Source: a bacterium HR23
GTDB lineage: Bacteria > Chloroflexota > Dehalococcoidia > Lucifugimonadales > HRBIN23
Direction: 5' to 3'
Assembly (NCBI GenBank): GCA_002923335.1
Contig: BEHZ01000009.1
Span: 1-21,587 of the forward strand
DNA: 21,587 nucleotides
Shown here in pieces: positions 21,510 to 21,587 of the stretch. Positions within the stretch are counted from its first letter, which is position 1, and each line of letters begins with the position of its first letter. Below the pieces are notes generated by a model. That model saw only the letters and a program-made list of their open reading frames with translations, was not told the origin of the DNA and ran no database searches. A program made the translations under genes and the position numbers.

Positions 21510-21587
21510 AACAGTCCGGTCGTAGGAAGTCACATCGGGCCCTTGAACGAGCGGAAGTCGGCCGGTTACATGCAGCGTATGCGGCAC

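Overview
The window is one stretch of high-GC bacterial DNA with very dense gene packing. Most intergenic gaps are under 60 bases, several stop and start codons overlap, and GTG or TTG starts are common. The gene content is a family III CoA-transferase pair, an MmgE/PrpD protein, a PIG-L deacetylase, an LLM-class flavin oxidoreductase, a system I cytochrome c maturation cluster and selA. That mix fits a Chloroflexota bacterium, possibly a Dehalococcoidia or SAR202-like lineage. This is an inference from gene content only; no rRNA or other phylogenetic marker was read.

Layout, left to right. (1) 1-3683, minus strand: a three-gene operon of MmgE/PrpD followed by two different CaiB/BaiF CoA-transferases, the last cut by the window edge. 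(2) 3832-7371, plus strand: PIG-L deacetylase, modB, modC and an LLM flavin oxidoreductase. (3) 7368-8544, minus strand: a two-gene cassette of a 94-residue beta-rich protein and an Rv2578c/spore-photoproduct-lyase-like radical SAM protein. Its promoter carries two GAAC-N4-GTTC palindromes resembling SOS boxes, and its leader holds a 13-bp-arm hairpin. (4) About 8680-8886: a non-coding stretch packed with short hairpins, a candidate structured RNA on the plus strand that I tentatively compare with HEARO/omega RNA. (5) 8885-11845, minus strand: metG, a trans-polyprenyl diphosphate synthase and an 84-residue coiled-coil protein. (6) About 11953-16517, plus strand: ccmA, ccmB, ccmC, ccmD, selA and an alpha/beta-hydrolase-fold protein. 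(7) 16518-18218, minus strand: a CPA2 antiporter with a TrkA-N domain. (8) 18305-19874, plus strand: a zinc-ribbon protein and rarA. (9) 19889-21466, minus strand: a PucR-family regulator.

How the genes may work together: molybdate or tungstate uptake (modBC), selenocysteine synthesis (selA), cytochrome c maturation (ccmABCD) and polyprenyl (quinone side chain) synthesis would all serve a respiratory chain using a molybdo- or tungsto-selenoenzyme such as a formate dehydrogenase. No such enzyme is in the window. The left operon looks catabolic (CoA activation of an organic acid plus a dehydratase or decarboxylase-like step). The radical SAM cassette looks DNA-damage controlled.

The parts most worth follow-up are the SOS-like operator pair with its leader hairpin, the adjacent candidate RNA, the non-canonical ccmA start, the CoA-transferase that lacks the catalytic aspartate, and a change in codon usage inside rarA that could mark a recombination or assembly junction. 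There is no CRISPR array, insertion sequence, tRNA or rRNA gene that I could recognise.
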